64,000 nt of DNA from Marinimicrobium agarilyticum DSM 16975 (GTDB taxonomy: Bacteria > Pseudomonadota > Gammaproteobacteria > Pseudomonadales > Cellvibrionaceae), in the NCBI RefSeq assembly GCF_000423345.1, contig NZ_KE384008.1:624857-688856 (forward strand). Reading direction: 5' to 3'. The position numbers and the translations under genes are program-made. Below are positions 16,176-24,202 of this stretch, piece after piece. The notes beneath the pieces are model-generated. The model searched no databases. It saw only the letters and a list, made by a program, of their open reading frames with translations, and was not told where the DNA came from. The stretch's first letter is position 1, and the number at the start of each line of letters is the position of its first letter.

Positions 16176-17599
16176 ATGGCATCCCCGTGATCGTGCACTT
16201 CCACCAGTGCCTTGTGCAGACTTTTCACCGCCTGTTCGTAATCATCCTCATCGATGACGAACTGCATATCCACCTGCCGGATGGACTGGTGAACAGCAAG
16301 CACGCTGATGTTGGCCGACGACAACGCCGTCGCGGACTTGGCCAGCATACCAGACACTTTCATGTCACTACCGATGGCCGAGACCACAGCGATCTTGCGC
16401 ACATCGATTTCCGCATCCGGATACTTTTCTTCCAGGATGTTGCGAATCCGGTTGACCGTTTTCAGGTTACCGGCCACATAGTGAACGATGGTGTTGGCGT
16501 TAATGTCCTTGCTGACCACGTGGGCCTTGAAGCGGGAAATCTGGTGCAGAATGCCCGAATCATACTTCTCGATGTTGCCCATCATGTCCTGGTCGAACAG
16601 TTCGATGGCGTACAGGCCCTTGCGCCCGGCAATGATTTCCGCACAGGGCTTCTCGCTCACGTAGTCCCCGGTAATCAGGGTACCGGCGTGATCCGGATCA
16701 AAGGTGTTCTTCACCCGCAGGGCGATACCACTCTGGCGCAGACCTTTGGCGGCGCGGGGGTGAATGGCTTCCATCCCCAGGTTGGCCAACTGGTCCGCCA
16801 CGTCGTAGTTGGTGCGGCCGATGGGCACAACCTTGTCGGCTCCGACCAGACGCGGATCCGCGCTGCTCAGGTGGAATTCTTTGTGAATGATCGCCTCACG
16901 CGCGCCGGTGATGACCGCGATGCGGCTGAAGGTCATCTCACTGTAGCCACGGTCAAAACTCGCCATCAAACCCTCGGTACAATGGCTGTAGCCAGTCACA
17001 ATGGGCAGCTCTTTGGCAAAGTCGATGCCGGCAAAGTTCTTCTTGATCATTTCATCCAGCGGCAATGCGCCGTCCGCTTTCCAGCCGGAAAGATCCACAA
17101 AGCGGGCATTCACGCCATCGCGCTGCAGCAGTTTTGCCATGTTCCAGGCACTGTGGGCTTCACCGATACTGGCGAGCATTTCCCGGACCGTAAACAGGTG
17201 GGCGTCGAGCTCGAAGTGACCGTGCTGACACAGACGCTGCAAGTCCGTCAGGCAACGCTCGGCGTCATCCAGGCGGGCCTCGATGTAAGCGTCGGCCTCT
17301 TTGAGCATTTCGGTATCACCAAAATACTCCTTGTTCAGATCGTGAATGCGCTTGCGCACGTCATTGAACCGCTCCATCCATGGATCGTCATCGTTGGTGC
17401 TGGCAAACAGGCCATAGACGCCCGGCTGGCCGTTCTTTTTGTTCTCCAGCAACAAATCCGTCAGGCCACCATAAGCGGAGACCACAAAAATCCGGTTGTA
17501 GAGATCTTCGTCCTTGCCGTTTTTCAGTACCACATTGTCGCGTACGGCTTCGTACTCACTCATCGATGTGCCGCCGATCTTCTCGACTGTGTGTGACAT
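16163..17599 (-). CDS. ask: Aspartate kinase, ectoine-type (Ask_Ect)
   Basis: A 478-residue aspartokinase that commits aspartate to aspartyl phosphate, the precursor of ectoine. The start VEKIGGTSMSEY is the modified KxGGTS motif typical of the ectoine-specific group. FVVSAYGGLTDLLLENK follows, and the two C-terminal ACT domains appear as IAVVSAIGSDMKVSGMLAKS and VLAVHQSIRQVDMQFVID. ATG at 17599 has GGAGG upstream; an in-frame ATG 28 codons earlier is not supported. Normally this gene follows ectABC. Dedicated, feedback-insensitive aspartokinases let high salt drive ectoine synthesis. Confidence 0.93.
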   Translation of the reverse strand: MSHTVEKIGGTSMSEYEAVRDNVVLKNGKDEDLYNRIFVVSAYGGLTDLLLENKKNGQPGVYGLFASTNDDDPWMERFNDVRKRIHDLNKEYFGDTEMLKEADAYIEARLDDAERCLTDLQRLCQHGHFELDAHLFTVREMLASIGEAHSAWNMAKLLQRDGVNARFVDLSGWKADGALPLDEMIKKNFAGIDFAKELPIVTGYSHCTEGLMASFDRGYSEMTFSRIAVITGAREAIIHKEFHLSSADPRLVGADKVVPIGRTNYDVADQLANLGMEAIHPRAAKGLRQSGIALRVKNTFDPDHAGTLITGDYVSEKPCAEIIAGRKGLYAIELFDQDMMGNIEKYDSGILHQISRFKAHVVSKDINANTIVHYVAGNLKTVNRIRNILEEKYPDAEIDVRKIAVVSAIGSDMKVSGMLAKSATALSSANISVLAVHQSIRQVDMQFVIDEDDYEQAVKSLHKALVEVHDHGDAICAA

Positions 17600-17698
17600 A
17601 AGTCCTCCATTCTGGATGGGTTTGCCCTGGATAAGGTGCCGCCTTATCGAGGGGTGTGGCCTGTTCAATAACGGGCAGGCCACCTCCCGACGGACGAC

Positions 17699-18097
17699 TT
17701 AATCCGAAATTTCTTCTGCGTCGAGCTCGTAGGCGCCTTCGGCGTTGTGCTTTTCCTTACCGTGCAACGGTGGGTTAAACACGCAGGCCACCTTCATTTC
17801 CTCAATGCCGCGCAGAATGTGCTTGTCGTTCAGGTTCAACGCGTACATGGTGCCGGGCGCGATTTCATACTTTTTACCGTCAGCGAGAGTTTCTACTTCA
17901 CCGTAGCCGGAGATGCAGTACACGGACTCCAGATGGTTCTGATAGTGCAAGGGCAGCTCGGCACCCCGATAAATCGTCGTGATGTGAAAGGAAAAGCCCA
18001 TGTTGTCGTTTTTCAACAGCAGGCGCGTGCTGTCAAAGCCTTCCGCTTCAATTTTTCGACCGGACTTTTCAGCTTCTTTAAGGGTGCGAACGATCAT
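17699..18097 (-). CDS. ectC: Ectoine synthase
   Basis: A 132-residue cupin, exactly the size of EctC, which cyclises N-gamma-acetyl-diaminobutyrate to ectoine. The start [10 protein letters not shown], the [18 protein letters not shown] segment, [20 protein letters not shown] with the metal-binding cupin residues, and the closing [13 protein letters not shown] are all family landmarks. GGAG precedes the start. It lies only 87 bases after ectA; ectB would normally stand between the two. Confidence 0.95.
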   Translation of the reverse strand: MIVRTLKEAEKSGRKIEAEGFDSTRLLLKNDNMGFSFHITTIYRGAELPLHYQNHLESVYCISGYGEVETLADGKKYEIAPGTMYALNLNDKHILRGIEEMKVACVFNPPLHGKEKHNAEGAYELDAEEISD

Positions 18098-18184
18098 AAG
18101 TTACTCCGTCTTCAGTTATGTAAAGTCGTCTCGTGTGTGTCCGGGCGAATCGGTCCGCCCTCGTTTCATTATTTCGGCAGCTCG

Positions 18185-18706
18185 TTACACCGTTGTGGCG
18201 CGCTCCGAGTGGAACGGACCAATCACCAGCAAGTGTTCGTCATCATGCTCTCCGCCAAAGTGGACCTTGCTCTGGAAGAACACTTCGCTGTCCAGCGTGG
18301 TATCCAGATCCCGGGCCAGGCTGCGGAACAGCGCCCAGGAGGCCTCGTTGTCGGGCGTGATCGTGGTTTCGATGTACCGCACTTCTGCACAGGCCTCGCG
18401 CGCCAACAGGTGCTTGAGCATGCGTTTTGCCAGGCCCTTGCCCCGCGCCGCCTCGGCGATCACAACCTGCCAGACAAACAGGGTATCCGGCTTGTTGGGA
18501 ATGACGTAGCCGGAGACAAAACCCACCAGCTCATCACCATCGAACACCGCCACGGCGGTGTCAGCAAAGTGAGAGCACTGGAGGAGATTGCAGTAAATGG
18601 AGTTGGGGTCAAGAGGCGGGCTGGCTTCTACCAGTTTGTTCAGCAGATATCCCACATCGGCCGTGGGACGGCGAAAATCCAGATTGTCGTCGGGTTTGTC
18701 GGTCAT
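18185..18706 (-). CDS. ectA: L-2,4-diaminobutyrate N-acetyltransferase
   Basis: A 173-residue GNAT-family enzyme that acetylates diaminobutyrate with acetyl-CoA. LDFRRPTADVGYLLNKLVE and LDPNSIYCNLLQCSHFADTA are typical of EctA, and VVIAEAARGKGLAKRML carries the acetyl-CoA-binding R/QxxGxG/A turn. ATG at 18706 is supported by AAGGA upstream. It heads the operon ectA-ectC-ask-TPR, divergent from ectR. The substrate, diaminobutyrate, is made by EctB, which is not encoded in this operon. Confidence 0.95.
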   Translation of the reverse strand: MTDKPDDNLDFRRPTADVGYLLNKLVEASPPLDPNSIYCNLLQCSHFADTAVAVFDGDELVGFVSGYVIPNKPDTLFVWQVVIAEAARGKGLAKRMLKHLLAREACAEVRYIETTITPDNEASWALFRSLARDLDTTLDSEVFFQSKVHFGGEHDDEHLLVIGPFHSERATTV

Positions 18707-18844
18707 CGTCTGATCCTTCCCAGCGTGAATAGACTTTATAGGGTATGACTGCAAACCGTGGAAAATTCAAGGTTTGCCTCCCCAAATTGCTCGATTTCTT
18801 CAGCAAAACGCTCTCGAAGTCGCCCGTACCCCGGCGCCAGCAAA

Positions 18845-18881
18845 TTAATTAGAGAACTAAAGAAAAATGTATAGTACACTA
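18845..18881. promoter_or_regulatory. Candidate EctR operator and ectR promoter
   Basis: In the ectR-ectA divergent region two short palindromes lie close together: TTAGAGAACTAA at 18849-18860 and TAGTACACTA at 18872-18881. A TATAGT at 18870-18875 can serve as the -10 of ectR on the plus strand. MarR-type EctR proteins of methylotrophs bind the divergent ect promoter, so these sites are reasonable operator candidates. The -35 elements are not clear on either strand. Confidence 0.4.
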
Positions 18882-18921
18882 AGCGAAATGATGAGTCCAC
18901 CCGATCCTCGGAGGAACCGGC

Positions 18922-19491
18922 ATGACCAAAGACGAACCGCATCTGCCCCACGGACTGGCCTCGCGGGCCGAACATAACCTGAGCGCACTCAAAACCATGA
19001 GCACCTCGGACAAAATCGAGGAAGTGCTGGTGGCCCTGCGCCGGGTAATCCGGGCGACTGATCTGCACTCCAAGAAGCTCGTCAAGACCGCCAGCGTCAC
19101 CGGCCCCCAGCTGCTGTTGCTGCAGATCGTCAACGCCAAGGGCGACATGACCATCAGTGACCTGGCGCGCGATATGAGCCTGAGCCAGGCCACGGTCACT
19201 ACCATCCTCGACCGGTTGCAAAAACGCGAGTTGGTTGAGCGGGTGCGCTCGGACACCGACAAGCGTAAGGTTCACCCGCGCCTGACCGACCACGGCCGAA
19301 AAATTCTCTCCACCGCCCCGACCGCCCTACAGGACAATTTTGTGCGCCGCTTCCGCGAATTGGATGAATGGGAACAGGGCATGATCATCGCCGCATTGCA
19401 GCGCGTCGCTGAAATGATGGATGCCAAAGACATTGACGCCTCTCCCTTCCTGGACGTGGGCGCCCTGGACCGGGCCATCCCCTCGGGCTGA
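18922..19491 (+). CDS. ectR: EctR, MarR-family regulator of ectoine genes
   Basis: A 189-residue MarR-type regulator divergent from ectA. The winged helix is seen in GDMTISDLARDMSLSQATVT followed by ILDRLQKRELVERVRSDTDK and RKVHPRLTDHGRKIL, the wing. The N-terminal LSALKTMSTSDKIEEVLVAL helix and the C-terminal helix are the dimerisation parts. Divergent MarR genes beside ectABC are known as EctR, repressors of the ectoine operon. GGAGGA precedes the start. Calling it EctR rests on fold plus position. Confidence 0.88.
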   Translation: MTKDEPHLPHGLASRAEHNLSALKTMSTSDKIEEVLVALRRVIRATDLHSKKLVKTASVTGPQLLLLQIVNAKGDMTISDLARDMSLSQATVTTILDRLQKRELVERVRSDTDKRKVHPRLTDHGRKILSTAPTALQDNFVRRFRELDEWEQGMIIAALQRVAEMMDAKDIDASPFLDVGALDRAIPSG

Positions 19492-19632
19492 CTCGCCGCG
19501 CCGAACCGGCCCCGGCTGGCTGCGGCGCTCTCCTCCCCCCTTCCTTTATTGATTGCCTACAGCGGGCTGGCCAGTGTGCGTCTGCGGCTGTATGATTCGC
19601 CCAACGTAGCGAACCAGAGACCGATTCACCCC

Positions 19633-20202
19633 ATGACCCTGGCAAACCAACTGACCCTGATCCGCATTGTTCTGATTCCGCTGTTTGTGGTGGTCTTTTA
19701 CTTGCCGTTCGCTTGGGCCCATTTCGTCTCGGCGCTGATTTTCAGTGTCGCTGCCATCACCGACTGGGCCGACGGCTATGTCGCCCGCAAGTACGATCAG
19801 AGCACCCCCTTCGGTGCCTTTCTGGACCCGGTGGCCGACAAACTGATGGTGGTGATCGCGCTGGTGCTCTTGGTTGAGCTGCACAACAGCCCCTGGTTCA
19901 CCGCCCCGGCCATTGTGATTGTGGGCCGCGAGATCGTCATCTCCGCCCTGCGGGAATGGATGGCCGAGCTGGGCCAACGGGCCAGTGTCGCGGTGTCCTA
20001 CATCGGCAAGATCAAAACCACCCTACAGATGACCGCCCTGATCGTCCTGCTGGCCGACCTGCCCTTCGCCTTTTTCGAGTGGGTGGGCTACATCACCCTC
20101 TACAGCGCGGCACTGCTGACCCTATGGTCCATGATCCTGTACCTCAAAGCCGCCGCCCCTTTCATGAAGACCTCGGCCGAGCCGTCGTCTGACGTTGACT
20201 GA
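19633..20202 (+). CDS. pgsA: CDP-diacylglycerol-glycerol-3-phosphate 3-phosphatidyltransferase
   Basis: A 189-residue membrane enzyme that makes phosphatidylglycerol phosphate. The CDP-alcohol phosphatidyltransferase motif DGx2ARx8Gx3Dx3D is complete, spanning [17 protein letters not shown] and LDPVADK. Four or more membrane segments are evident. The start at 19633 ([14 protein letters not shown]) matches PgsA N-termini; the longer frame is not supported. In pseudomonads pgsA follows uvrC in the same direction and precedes tRNA genes; here it points toward uvrC instead, while keeping its tRNA genes downstream. Confidence 0.93.
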   Translation: MTLANQLTLIRIVLIPLFVVVFYLPFAWAHFVSALIFSVAAITDWADGYVARKYDQSTPFGAFLDPVADKLMVVIALVLLVELHNSPWFTAPAIVIVGREIVISALREWMAELGQRASVAVSYIGKIKTTLQMTALIVLLADLPFAFFEWVGYITLYSAALLTLWSMILYLKAAAPFMKTSAEPSSDVD

Positions 20203-20294
20203 AAAGCGAGCAATTTCAAGAATTTGCGGATAAGTCTCGGAAACCCCTAGGATTTTTTTTCCGATTCCTTTAGAATTCCGCCCTCTTCACGCAA

Positions 20295-20368
20295 GGCGCG
20301 ATAGCAAAGCGGTTATGCCCCGGATTGCAAATCCGGTTAGGCCGGTTCGACTCCGGCTCGCGCCTCCA
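20295..20368 (+). tRNA. tRNA-Cys (GCA)
   Basis: Full cloverleaf of 74 bases. Acceptor GGCGCGA pairs with TCGCGCC, anticodon GCA lies in the loop of the CCGGATTGCAAATCCGG arm, the T-arm is GCCGG-TTCGACT-CCGGC, and the CCA end is encoded. It is 92 bases after pgsA, the usual place for tRNA-Cys in related bacteria. Confidence 0.95.
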
Positions 20369-20404
20369 ATTTTCCTTTCTGCGCAACAGCCTCACCCAGT
20401 TATA

Positions 20405-20430
20405 GCCCGGGTGGTGAAATTGGTAGACGA
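20405..20430 (+). pseudogene. 5' fragment of a tRNA-Leu gene
   Basis: The first 26 bases match the 5' part (acceptor strand and D-arm) of the intact tRNA-Leu at 20550 in nearly every position, including GGTGAAATTGGTAGAC. After position 20430 the resemblance ends and a hairpin-rich element begins. No matching CCCGGGC acceptor 3' strand, anticodon arm or T-arm follows, so this is not a working tRNA. Confidence 0.75.
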
Positions 20431-20431
20431 C

Positions 20432-20533
20432 GTACAGGATGTACTAGTGCCGTGGAGGACAGGATGTCCGGGAACGGCCACAGAAGGCAGTGCGAAGCAC
20501 TGCTAAAGCGTGGGGCTCTGCCATCACGCCCCA
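20432..20533. repeat. Hairpin-rich element E3 joined to the tRNA-Leu fragment
   Basis: A run of small hairpins: GTACA-GGA-TGTAC at 20432-20444; GGACA-GGA-TGTCC at 20457-20469, nested inside GCCGT/ACGGC; GCAGTGC-GAA-GCACTGC at 20487-20503; and TGGGGC/GCCCCA at 20511-20533. The first two share the CA-GGA-TG hairpin cap seen in E1, E2 and E4. No coding potential. Confidence 0.7.
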
Positions 20534-20549
20534 GGTACTCCCTCCCTAT

Positions 20550-20636
20550 GCCGGGATGGTGAAATTGGTAGACACACAAGACTTAAAATCTTGGGACCGA
20601 AAGGTCGTGCGGGTTCAAGTCCCGCTCCCGGCACCA
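20550..20636 (+). tRNA. tRNA-Leu (TAA)
   Basis: Full class II tRNA of 87 bases with a long variable arm. Acceptor GCCGGGA pairs with TCCCGGC, anticodon TAA lies in AAGACTTAAAATCTT, the T-arm is GCGGG-TTCAAGT-CCCGC, and the CCA end is encoded. Confidence 0.95.
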
Positions 20637-20652
20637 TATTTCAGCTCTTTTT

Positions 20653-20737
20653 GGTAGGTGGCGCTGCGCTTACCTACCCTACGCGGTTAGCGGCCTCGAC
20701 GTTTTTTGTAGGGTTGGTAAGCGAAGCGCCACCTACC
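20653..20737. repeat. Inverted pair of GTAGGG/GGTAGGTGGC palindromic repeats
   Basis: Two imperfect palindromes facing each other (GGTAGGTGGCGC...CCCTACGC and GTAGGGTTGG...CCACCTACC), separated by about 20 bp. BIME-like. It lies between tRNA-Leu and the convergent uvrC end. Confidence 0.85.
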
Positions 20738-20764
20738 AAAATAACTCGTCCGCCCACCATGCCC

Positions 20765-22597
20765 CTACCCATCATGAAAATGCCCGTAAATCTCTTCCGC
20801 TAACCGTTTACTGATGCCCGGCACCTTGGCGATATCCGCCGCGCTCGCCTTCTGCACCTCCTGCAAACCCCCGAAATGGCGCAACAACTCCCGGCGCCGA
20901 CCGGCACCGATACCCGGCACACCCTCCAGACTCGACGTGCGGCGCTTCTTATCCCGGCGCTGGCGGTGGCCGGTAATCGCAAAGCGGTGAGCCTCATCGC
21001 GAATATGCTGCAGGAGATGCAACGCCGGAGAATCACTGGACATCACAATCTCATCCCCGGTCTCGGCCCAGAACAGCGTTTCAAACCCCGCCTTGCGCGT
21101 CGTGCCCTTGGCCACACCCAGCAGCGGCACGTTATTCACACCCAGCTCGGCCAACACCGCATGAGCCGTGCTCAACTGCCCCTTGCCGCCATCAATGATC
21201 AAAATATCCGGCAGCTTACCCTCGCCTTTCTGCAACCGGGTATAGCGGCGCTGCAGGGCCTGCTCCATCGCAGCGTAATCGTCCCCGGGGGTAATGCCGT
21301 CTATATTGAAGCGGCGGTAATCAGACTTCAGTGGGCCATTGGTATCGAACACCACACACGACGCCTGAGTCAGCTCGCCGCTGCTGTGGCTGATATCAAA
21401 ACACTCGAGCCGCTGGGGCATCTCATCCAGCCCCAGGGCATCCTGCAGTGCCAGAAACCGGTCCATGCTGTTTTTGCGGCTGTTCACCCGGCTGGTCAGG
21501 TTCTGCTGGGCCGCCGTCACAGCCATCTGCACCCACTGGGAGCGATGAGTGCGCACCTTATCGGTCACCACCACCTGCCGGCCCGACGCTTCCCGCAGCG
21601 CCTGCGATAATAGCTCGGCGTCCTCCATCGGATGACTGGTGACAATCTCCCGGGGAATTTCCCGGCCTTCGCTCGCCAGGTAAAACTGGGGCAGAAACTC
21701 CCCCAACACCTCGGTTTCGGAATCCGCCAGGTTCGCCTGAGGGTAAAAACTCCGACTGCCCAGAATGCGCCCTTGCCGGACAAACAGCACATGAACGCAG
21801 ATCAACCCGGCCTGAAGCACAGCGGCCACCACATCCAGGTCGCCCCGCCCCTCCTCGATCAGGTTCTGAGACTGAATGGAGCGCAGCGCAGTAATCTGAT
21901 CCCGCAGCGCGGCCGCCCGCTCAAACTCCAGCGACAGGGAAGCGGTTTCCATCTGGTCCGCCAACTCTTTCATCAGGGCATCGCTCTGGCCCGTTAGAAA
22001 CATTTTGGTGTGGCGAACATCTTCGGCGTAATCGTCCGGGCTGATGTAATCGACGCAGGGCGCCGTGCAGCGTTTGATCTGGTACTGGAGACAGGGCCGG
22101 GAGCGGTTCCGGAACACACTGTCTTCACACTGGCGTACCTGAAAGGTTTTCTGCAGAAAATTCAGGCTGTCCCGCACCGCACCGACATTGGGGTAAGGCC
22201 CGAAGTAATCGCCCCGCTTTTTCTTGGAGCCACGGTGAAAACTGATTCGCGGAAAGGTCTCTCCACTGGAGAGAAAAATATAGGGATAGGACTTATCGTC
22301 CCGCAACAGAATATTGTACGGCGGGCGGTGTGACTTGATCAGATTCTGCTCAAGAATCAGCGCCTCGGTTTCCGTGGACGTGACCGTGACGTCCACCTGC
22401 TGAATTTTCGCGACCAGGGCGTGGGTTTTGGGCGAGAGCCCGGTCGGGCGAAAGTAACTCGCCAGGCGTTTTTTCAGGTTTTTGGCTTTCCCCACATACA
22501 ACAGCTCCCCCTCGGCGTCGTACATCTGGTAGATGCCGGGCTGCTGAGTGGTGTTGGAGAGAAAGCGTTTATGGTCAAAAACTTCTGGCGTGGTCAT
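20765..22597 (-). CDS. uvrC: UvrABC system protein C
   Basis: A 610-residue nucleotide-excision-repair endonuclease making both incisions around a lesion with UvrB. The N-terminal GIY-YIG nuclease begins at GIYQMYDAEGELLYVGKAKN. Next come a cysteine cluster (CLQYQIKRCTAPC), the UVR domain that contacts UvrB (SLEFERAAALRDQITALR), the RNase-H-like 3' nuclease (LECFDISHSSG, LIIDGGKGQL), and the C-terminal helix-hairpin-helix pair (LEGVPGIGAGRRRELL, AKVPGISKRLAEEIY). Normal length. It follows the uvrY/gacA gene, the conserved gammaproteobacterial order. Confidence 0.97.
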   Translation of the reverse strand: MTTPEVFDHKRFLSNTTQQPGIYQMYDAEGELLYVGKAKNLKKRLASYFRPTGLSPKTHALVAKIQQVDVTVTSTETEALILEQNLIKSHRPPYNILLRDDKSYPYIFLSSGETFPRISFHRGSKKKRGDYFGPYPNVGAVRDSLNFLQKTFQVRQCEDSVFRNRSRPCLQYQIKRCTAPCVDYISPDDYAEDVRHTKMFLTGQSDALMKELADQMETASLSLEFERAAALRDQITALRSIQSQNLIEEGRGDLDVVAAVLQAGLICVHVLFVRQGRILGSRSFYPQANLADSETEVLGEFLPQFYLASEGREIPREIVTSHPMEDAELLSQALREASGRQVVVTDKVRTHRSQWVQMAVTAAQQNLTSRVNSRKNSMDRFLALQDALGLDEMPQRLECFDISHSSGELTQASCVVFDTNGPLKSDYRRFNIDGITPGDDYAAMEQALQRRYTRLQKGEGKLPDILIIDGGKGQLSTAHAVLAELGVNNVPLLGVAKGTTRKAGFETLFWAETGDEIVMSSDSPALHLLQHIRDEAHRFAITGHRQRRDKKRRTSSLEGVPGIGAGRRRELLRHFGGLQEVQKASAADIAKVPGISKRLAEEIYGHFHDG

Positions 22598-22641
22598 GGG
22601 TGGGGAGGATAACAGATTGGGAGTTGCGTCGGAGGGGGTTT

Positions 22642-22718
22642 GTTAGGTGGCGCTCCGCTTACCTAACCTACGTTTTTTGCCGACCGCGTAGGTCAGGTAA
22701 GCGCAAGCGCCACCTGAC
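22642..22718. repeat. Inverted pair of palindromic repeats between uvrY and uvrC
   Basis: Copies beginning GTTAGGTGGCGC and ending CGCCACCTGAC, a slightly different subtype (GTAGGT instead of GTAGGG), like the pair at 28666-28742. Here it lies inside a probable operon. Confidence 0.75.
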
Positions 22719-22730
22719 AAATAACTCCCC

Positions 22731-23384
22731 TTAAACCACCGCCTCCGGATCCAGGAAATTATGCTTCACCGCCAACAAGGTCAACTCCACATCACTGTTG
22801 ATATCGAGCTTCTCGAAGATCCGGTACCGGTAACTGTTCACGGTCTTGGGGCTGACGCAGAAAATATCGGCGATGTCCTGCACTTTCTGGCCATTGGCAA
22901 TCAGCATGGCCGTCTGCAACTCCCGCTGGGACAAACGCTCAAACGGAGAGGTTTTCTCCCCATCACCGGAGAAGTTCTTCAGGGCCAGTTGCTGGGCAAT
23001 GCTGTTGCTCATGTAGAGATCACCGCGAATGACTTTGCGGATGGCGTCGGTGATCTCGGTAAACTCCGCCCCTTTGGTGACATAACCGACGGCGCCGGCC
23101 TGCATCAGACGGGTGGGATAAAGACTGTCATCGCAGGCGGTTACCGCGATGATTTTAACGTCGGGATTCACCTGGCGCAGCTTACGGGTGGCTTCCAGCC
23201 CCCCCATACCGGGCATTTTAACGTCCATAAGGACCACGTCCGGCAGTAGCTCCCGGGCTTTGGAGACAGCCTCCTCGCCACTTTTGGCGTCGCCCACCAC
23301 TTCGAAGCCGGCCACATCCGCGAGCATACGGACAATACCCATACGCACCAGATCGTGGTCGTCCACTACTAAAATTTTAGTCAA
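22731..23384 (-). CDS. uvrY: GacA/UvrY response regulator
   Basis: A 217-residue response regulator with an N-terminal receiver ([13 protein letters not shown], phospho-acceptor in [11 protein letters not shown], then the conserved lysine of GYVTKG) and a C-terminal LuxR-type helix-turn-helix ([20 protein letters not shown], then [17 protein letters not shown]). It is the partner of a BarA/GacS sensor that switches on CsrB-type small RNAs. I choose the TTG at 23384, preceded by GGGGGCAAAG: it gives the usual 214-218-residue length, and homologues begin with this strand. Position before uvrC is conserved. Confidence 0.93.
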   Translation of the reverse strand: MTKILVVDDHDLVRMGIVRMLADVAGFEVVGDAKSGEEAVSKARELLPDVVLMDVKMPGMGGLEATRKLRQVNPDVKIIAVTACDDSLYPTRLMQAGAVGYVTKGAEFTEITDAIRKVIRGDLYMSNSIAQQLALKNFSGDGEKTSPFERLSQRELQTAMLIANGQKVQDIADIFCVSPKTVNSYRYRIFEKLDINSDVELTLLAVKHNFLDPEAVV

Positions 23385-23554
23385 CTTTGCCCCCAAATAC
23401 TGCGTTGCCTGACGATCGGTTGTTGTTATGAACGCCTTGCCTGAAAACGTCTGGTCGGTTCCTGCCACTGGCGGTCAGTGGCAAAACTGGGGCGTGGAGG
23501 AACCGGTCACACGCCCGATCCCTCTGAGACTGCAAATCGTTTACATCCGTTACA

Positions 23555-24202
23555 TTATAAACCCGAAGGGCCTGTCTCGAACACCGTTCGAAAAGTCAGA
23601 TTGATTCTGGGCCCAACGGCACGAGCGGTTTTCGCCAATTCGTGCTCCCAGTGATGCTGGGTAGCCCCGGCCATAACAAGAAGTGAGCCATCGGGCAGGT
23701 CCAGACGCACCGACGGTAGATCCTTTCGGGTTTTGTGGCGAAGCGCAAAGCGCCGCTCGGCACCGAGACTGATGGACGCTATCACCGGGTTTCGCCCCAG
23801 CTCGGGCTCATCGTCACTGTGCCAGGCCACGCTGTCTCGGCCACTTCTGTAAAGATTGGCCAAGACGCTGTTAAAGGTCAAGCCCTGTCTGACCTCCAGC
23901 GCTTGTTTTAACGTTAACAACGTCCGGCTCCAGGGTCGAGGGTCGAATCTGACGCCAGAGTACCGATACCGATGACCGGCATCACCGTACCAGACATCCA
24001 GCCTGGGCACGGGAAGTCGACGGCCGTGCATCTGAATATGCGTCTGTTGCCACGCCAGCTCTTGCTCCAACTGGTAAAATAACGCCCGACTCTCCTCGCC
24101 TGATAACCAATGGCGATAGAGGCGTACATCACCATCGTCTCGAATCAGCACTTCCGGCTCATCGGTTGCCTGTTCATCGAACAAAGACGGTTGGTTGCCC
24201 AT
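23555..24202 (-). CDS. alkB: AlkB-type 2-oxoglutarate/Fe(II) dioxygenase
   Basis: A 215-residue DNA or RNA demethylase of the AlkB family. The iron ligands are seen as HSDDE (the HxD motif in SVAWHSDDEPELG) and the later histidine of ATQHHWEHEL; the 2-oxoglutarate-binding arginines are in GPRINLTFR. LPVPRLDVWYGD and YRYSGVRFDPRPW are the substrate-binding part common in bacterial AlkB2/3-like proteins. It begins directly after the uvrB stop with no spacer, so repair functions are grouped here. Confidence 0.88.
   Translation of the reverse strand: MGNQPSLFDEQATDEPEVLIRDDGDVRLYRHWLSGEESRALFYQLEQELAWQQTHIQMHGRRLPVPRLDVWYGDAGHRYRYSGVRFDPRPWSRTLLTLKQALEVRQGLTFNSVLANLYRSGRDSVAWHSDDEPELGRNPVIASISLGAERRFALRHKTRKDLPSVRLDLPDGSLLVMAGATQHHWEHELAKTARAVGPRINLTFRTVFETGPSGL

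Noticed and set aside
18098-18184. Remnant of ectB between ectA and ectC
   Set aside because: Translations of all frames of the 87-bp gap show nothing like an EctB terminus.
23385-23554. uvrY promoter with TATAAT at 23554-23559 (minus strand)
   Set aside because: The -10 is perfect but no acceptable -35 lies 16-18 bp upstream, so I do not list it.
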